A stretch of 64,000 nt of DNA from positions 771,885 to 835,884 of the forward strand of contig NZ_QLLL01000002.1 in the NCBI RefSeq assembly GCF_003259335.1. Direction: 5' to 3'. Source of the DNA: Chitinophaga skermanii. GTDB lineage: Bacteria > Bacteroidota > Bacteroidia > Chitinophagales > Chitinophagaceae. Positions 61,201-64,000 of this stretch are shown piece by piece (the stretch's first letter is position 1; each line of letters opens with the position of its first letter). The notes below the pieces were generated by a model. That model searched no databases, had not been told where the DNA came from, and worked only from the letters and a program-made list of their open reading frames with translations. The translations under genes were made by a program, and so were the position numbers.

Positions 61201-64000
61201 ACAGTGTTTCGTACAAGGTAGTTACCGGCGTGCTTTCCGTATTGTTATAATCCAGGTAAGCAGTATGATCAATATTGTTGTGCAACACCAGTACTTCTGG
61301 CCAAGACAAGCCAAACCTTTCTTTTATACTATATACTTTCGATAATGACAATAATACTGATTCATTTAACAGCTTACCTGCCGAAGGATTTGCTACATCT
61401 ACATATGGTAAAGCCATATCCAGTTCATACATTTTCCCTCCTAAGCGACGCCACAAACGAACAAATCTATGTATGCGGCTTAGTACATCTGCCGTTAAAC
61501 CTACCACGGTAAACAAATTCACATCGCAATTGGCCGTATTGGTAGTATCTGGGATATCATTGATATATACGGTACCCGTTGGATTTACAAAGGGCAATTG
61601 AAGTACCTGTAATAATTCTTTATACGCTAATCCAGTTCTGTTTAGTAAGATGGGAACTTTCGACAATACAGCCAGCCAAGTACCTTTAATATTGGTGGTA
61701 GTATCGTTAGGAGAAGCTGGATGGAAAAGGTTGTTATCATTTTCGCGTAAGCCCCAAAACTCCCACGCTTTCTTAGCTGGGTAATTATTGGCAATAATTT
61801 GAGCTTCTATTTCTGTCATGCCCAAGATCGACAAGCCAATATTGTATTCTACGGGGCTGAATACTTCCACATTGTTGACAACATTCCTTTGTTGAAAAAG
61901 CTGTAAGAAAGCAGGTTGCGTAGTACCCATTTGTTCGAAATACACACGTGCTTGTTGGAAAGGCAAGCTAAATGGCATCGTAAAGGGGAAAACTTGTGAC
62001 TCTAGTTTTGTATATGCTGCTCGGTTTGTGTATGCTGGTGTAACCAGTAATTCTTCTTTCGTTAACTTGGTTTGTTTTGTTTCCCAAACCAGCAGGTACG
62101 TACCCGAGATATAAGCACGCAAAGAAGTATTCTTATCGCGAATTGTCCACATACCAATTTTATCCGGTGGGGCTACTTCGGCTTTATCACTGATAATAAA
62201 GTTATTCGATAAAGCAGTATACATGGCCGTACTAATTCTACCGGCGGCAATGGGCAAATTATTGTACGACATAGACGGTGCATTACTCACTGCTTCTTCC
62301 AATACCTCGTTCACTAAATCGATATAAGGCATGGGAGTATTCGTGTTCTCGCATGTAAGTTCCATGTATCCGAGGTCGGGGCGACGGTTATTGAGCACAT
62401 CAAATACTTTACCATAGTTGGCATTACGTTCCAATAAAAAACGGTTCATATCTACGAAATAGGCAGCTGCACTATATACAGAACGGCAGGCTTTGCATTC
62501 GCAATAATCTTGTGAGCCAAACAAACTTTTCAGATTCGGTAAAGCAGCGGCAATACCCATTGTAGCTGCTAATGATTTTTCATTAGCCGGTTGTTGCTCA
62601 CCAGTTACCTGTGCGGGAACCGCGGCAGGTAATGAACCATTCATAGCGGCATTAAAAGTACCGAATAGCGATAACACCATAGCATAAGTATTCTCGGCAC
62701 GGTGGTATATTTTACGGCATTCTACACTACTAAGTCCTGCATCTTCCATTTCGGCCGCGAACTGTTCGCTACCCATGAAATATATTTGCTGAGCAGAGGA
62801 GATATCCTTGTTCAACATGGCGTCTACTGCTTGGAAAGTAGGTTGTAGTTTGAACCCACGTTGAATTGTTTTCACCGCTTTCACTGTAGCTTCGGCATCT
62901 ACGATATTATCAAGTGCACCAGGTGTTTCTGCTATGTATGCATCTACACGATGTTCATCTAGGAAGAAGCCGGGGTTTTGATCGAGGAAGGTACTTACAT
63001 CAGCAGTTTCTGGTATTAGTTTATGAATGGGGCTTTCCGTAGCAACGAGTGATTTACGGAGCTGCTTGGTTTTCTTAAATCGGCTACTGAAGGCAGCTGT
63101 TGGATAGTTTCGTTCGAACATTTTATCCAAAATCGTAGCGTATTGTTCCAACTTTTCTGCTGCTGTTTCACCATCCATATTAGCAGGTGCGCCAATTACT
63201 TTTCCATCAGGACCATTACTTTTCAAAATAGCGATCCAATCTTCCACATCATAAGCGGCAAGTTCTTGCTTTTTTGTGATCTCGCCTTTCATGATCTTAT
63301 CACGTAAGGCAGCTACCAAAGGCAAATAATTGCGTGTTAGCATACCTATTTCCATGCTTAGCTTCACGCCTTTAATATCTTCATCATCGAACAGCTTTTC
63401 ATCCTTCAACTTCACCCATAAATCATCTAAAGAACCAACATGGTCTACCAGCGCTGCCATAAATTCCGATTGCTTATTGGCTACGTTCGGTGTTAATGCA
63501 ATTAGTTCACCTACTGTTCCCTTACCACCGCCTTTACCAATTTCATTGGCTGCATAATACAGTTTCATGTTATTGAATGTGTTGGCGATACTGTCGATAT
63601 TAATTTTCAGTTTGGCGGGAACAAGGTTGTTATTGATAGCCGTGTTGATAATATTGGTATGTTCTTCGTTTGGAATATTACTACAATCTTTCAATAATTT
63701 ATTGGCCACCACGCTTACCTTTTGGGTATCTAATAAATCGCGTAACAAATCGTTCGTTACAAACCCGGGCAAGCCTTGTTTTACATAAGCGAAAAAAGTG
63801 ACCGCATCTAGTGGGAAGCCAATGCTTTTAGCTACTTCTTCCAAGTGGTAAGCGGCTATCCATGAGAGTATAAGCTCAATAGATTGTTGTGTTTCTCCTT
63901 CTAAGAAGGAAATGTCCTGGTATTGCTCATTTTCTTTCAAATCCAATACTGCCAAACCGTCTAACAAAGGCGTAAATATTACTTCACAGGTTTCAAAACT
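55241..64000 (-). CDS. TcA-type toxin complex subunit (partial at 5' end)
   Basis: At least 2919 residues are visible and the frame stays open to the right edge, so the true start is outside the window. The VRP1-like region is marked by LFGSQDYCECKACRSVYSAA and NNRRPDLGYMELTCENTNTP, near residue 500 of the visible part. A neuraminidase-like/ABC-toxin middle follows (about 1590-1800). The C-terminal helical pore and TcB-binding part (about 2250-2800) shows LYDWMSSQLATVYFQCYQHA and DYPGHYFRRLKTVGLTIPCI. TcA proteins form pentameric bell-shaped injection channels that translocate a TcB/TcC-carried toxin. At this size it exceeds the usual length of about 2500. No TcB or TcC is in the window. Confidence 0.9.
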   Translation of the reverse strand, partial: SFETCEVIFTPLLDGLAVLDLKENEQYQDISFLEGETQQSIELILSWIAAYHLEEVAKSIGFPLDAVTFFAYVKQGLPGFVTNDLLRDLLDTQKVSVVANKLLKDCSNIPNEEHTNIINTAINNNLVPAKLKINIDSIANTFNNMKLYYAANEIGKGGGKGTVGELIALTPNVANKQSEFMAALVDHVGSLDDLWVKLKDEKLFDDEDIKGVKLSMEIGMLTRNYLPLVAALRDKIMKGEITKKQELAAYDVEDWIAILKSNGPDGKVIGAPANMDGETAAEKLEQYATILDKMFERNYPTAAFSSRFKKTKQLRKSLVATESPIHKLIPETADVSTFLDQNPGFFLDEHRVDAYIAETPGALDNIVDAEATVKAVKTIQRGFKLQPTFQAVDAMLNKDISSAQQIYFMGSEQFAAEMEDAGLSSVECRKIYHRAENTYAMVLSLFGTFNAAMNGSLPAAVPAQVTGEQQPANEKSLAATMGIAAALPNLKSLFGSQDYCECKACRSVYSAAAYFVDMNRFLLERNANYGKVFDVLNNRRPDLGYMELTCENTNTPMPYIDLVNEVLEEAVSNAPSMSYNNLPIAAGRISTAMYTALSNNFIISDKAEVAPPDKIGMWTIRDKNTSLRAYISGTYLLVWETKQTKLTKEELLVTPAYTNRAAYTKLESQVFPFTMPFSLPFQQARVYFEQMGTTQPAFLQLFQQRNVVNNVEVFSPVEYNIGLSILGMTEIEAQIIANNYPAKKAWEFWGLRENDNNLFHPASPNDTTTNIKGTWLAVLSKVPILLNRTGLAYKELLQVLQLPFVNPTGTVYINDIPDTTNTANCDVNLFTVVGLTADVLSRIHRFVRLWRRLGGKMYELDMALPYVDVANPSAGKLLNESVLLSLSKVYSIKERFGLSWPEVLVLHNNIDHTAYLDYNNTESTPVTTLYETLFRNKKVGVPLIFPANPKEINRPISYYLPVMHAGMGISEQSLLSVIGDLGLSVNATMDYGMLSNIYRHVVLAKWLDLQPRDVMRLKQLWGKNPFESPANTLAFVELIDKVKGNAFSIAEVNYLLANQLSLNEGVGLDNKVITQNIQLLRDGLVKIADDVALKTGESLEAYIQSKLGLLPNLKTDADLSKAFAIVTGTWNDTETEKASTLIDNYFTGVLTIADAKTKLAATPEGLPKAERLAYFQPALQAWLLNTQQQAFVKQCLSEILQVDGVLTNLLLSELKLNNTNIPLVQNFVDTRLLEKITNGSFKFDIVETNFPAIYNSLRLLDKLALIITKLKIQSEELQWWLVESNAQSIGWMLANKIPIDATSTVQMSTWINLVDHFKWRSRLPKSTISITEWLNMLNNPASSDPGIVKALATLTGWNEQDMMSCITAFTWLPRTAFKTAGNLLRLTQCMETVQQIGVSAQRVITWAKHIPTFEIVENIKQAIKAKYDWSQWQVILQPIQDKFRVQKRDALLSYLLHNPNGSTQQWTDVNGVYNYFLIDVEMSPMMLTSRLKQAIASTQLFVQRCFLNLEPMVVVNAAYDAKWNQWDWMKYYRVWEANRKVFLYPENWIEPELRDEKSSIFTELEDELMQHEMTNESANRAFINFVDKLEDIANLETRAIFNEVNGSQNILHVLARTRGSAAPSYYYRKRINKGRWTPWTKIPLDINSNHLQIAVYNERVSIMWPQFIEKAYDPTVMNIPSAGSNITLARPQKYWEISMCWSELIDGKWTAKTVTNTNLQIPFATVGEDPSNINFRARIGSNFDMKVFRGVDYQAQYGDMSFRKYGKQMTVTPVQGEFMLSSNNTGFKNNLIQHFTQYCEFYYAAVLGDAPVNLYPQVLQNRFKVLNNTQAKSHSVIDASASNFPYATSYFYWDALHNYNVDFIGENYRDYDYYSRQWVYYQNATINFYIHYHPYAGVFVKEATNKGVKGVLNRRIQLFPEQFNGYNRFNFASYSPSDYVKPIYKDKNGNLAFPTEDIDFSYTGAYSSYNWELFFHVPFYIANKLATNQRFEEALNWYHYIFNPTSTDTAYTDQNTPQQKYWITKPFFETTKADYYKSRIDSLMTAIAKNEAAYVEQVKEWRDNPFNPHLIARMRTVAYQKNVLIKYIQTIIAWGDQLFRQNTTESINEATQLYVLADSVLGQRPQSVQRNTGVPVRNFLQIVQEGIDAFGNALVDVENILPGIPTSSGGTISQPALPRLDTLCFGIPNNEKLLTLWDTVADRLFKIRHSMNIDGVTQQLPLFDPPIDPAALVKAAAGGLNIGSVLADVNAPLPLYRFRFTIQRAIELCNEVKSLGNLLLSVLERKDGEAFAQLRATQEMNLLANMRSIKGLQIEEAKRSYEGLLEAKKIIQERLEYYKKLGANGLSAGEKKAGDKSRASSEIENAIALGYTLAAGVKLIPDFLAGVAGVGGSPTVNASLGGDQLGGSAELAVATLKSIAAALDKQAGVALTAANYERRKEEWAFQQKLAEKEIPQVDLQILAAEIRQSIANKDLQQHDKQVDNLAKEFEYMQSKFTNRELYDWMSSQLATVYFQCYQHAFDLAKRAEKCFRYEMGISTSNYIQFGYWDSLKKGLLCGEKLYQDLRRLESAYYEQHRRTYELTKHVSLSLLDPVALLQLKTNGECFIDIPESLFDMDYPGHYFRRLKTVGLTIPCIAGPYTTIACTLTLTSNKLRKDATFTSNGKYARDYNIDDPRFRDEIAGIQSIATSSAQNDNGLFELNFGDERYLPFEGAGAISTWHLKLNKQIRQFDFDSIADVVLHLSYTAREGGEALAAKVNAELKQQLNEQVLAANKKGLFRVFDIKQEFSTAWSQFILPANGGEQTLQLSQLATRLPYFTRAFNQKKASQITVVARMKNSSKNYQVCLSPLGTQEADFLTMAPTESYGGLHFASKTLPQGTAININDWTMKIKEANASDFTSLPADAVMDVYLIINYSIA

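Noticed and set aside
63965-63967. TTG as the start of the large toxin gene
   Set aside because: The frame continues without a stop from 63967 to the window edge, so the TTG is most likely internal and the gene is truncated by the window.
1-64000. tRNA, rRNA or insertion sequences
   Set aside because: I looked through the gene-free gaps and saw no cloverleaf-like sequence, rRNA segment or transposase gene.

Overview
The window looks like chromosomal DNA of a Bacteroidota member, most likely a Chitinophagaceae-like bacterium (inference). The support is two SusC/SusD pairs with FecR anti-sigma factors and ECF sigma factors, TonB receptors with a carboxypeptidase-like N-terminal domain, LytS/LytTR two-component genes, DUF6624 and DUF779 families, near absence of Shine-Dalgarno sequences, and promoter sequences close to the Bacteroidota -33 TTTG / -7 TAnnTTTG pattern. 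I saw no rRNA or tRNA gene, insertion sequence or CRISPR array.

Layout. 1-5100: housekeeping and unknown genes: an SRPBCC protein, two small two-helix membrane proteins, a tandem pair of related secreted proteins, a threonine-aldolase-like enzyme and a fatty acid hydroxylase family protein. 5137-15202: SusCD system 1, read leftward as lipoprotein, zinc metalloprotease, FecR, SusC, SusD, with its ECF sigma gene divergent. 15254-20138: a membrane protein, a lipoprotein, an ABC-F ATPase, a DUF6624 protein and a DoxX protein. 20301-29421: an aspartoacylase-like protein, then a LytS/LytTR two-component system directly ahead of a complete RND efflux operon (adaptor, pump, outer membrane factor). 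29586-30968: a TetR regulator and a short-chain dehydrogenase under two nearly identical palindromic operators. 31683-40069: an organophosphorus or phosphonate-type locus with a phosphonate-associated dehydrogenase family member, XRE-cupin regulator, OPA-type transporter, phosphonatase-like HAD hydrolase, TonB receptor and Tat-exported PhoD phosphatase. 40214-50595: SusCD system 2 in the order sigma, FecR, SusC, SusD, thioredoxin-like, TlpA, subtilisin. 50748-54835: a methyltransferase, then DUF779 and an AldB-type aldehyde dehydrogenase facing an AraC regulator. 54903-64000: an MNT nucleotidyltransferase downstream of a very large TcA-type insecticidal toxin subunit gene that runs off the right edge.

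Both SusCD systems are tied to secreted proteases, which suggests uptake of peptides or protein-derived ligands rather than glycans (inference). The most unusual non-coding features are two intergenic arrays (about 18074-18233 and 31310-31535) built from degenerate units repeating every 10-11 bp, about one DNA helical turn. They share the same two unit types and lie in opposite orientation. The most interesting gene set is the phosphonate-like locus at 31.7-40.1 kb, which has no recognisable transaminase or C-P lyase within it.
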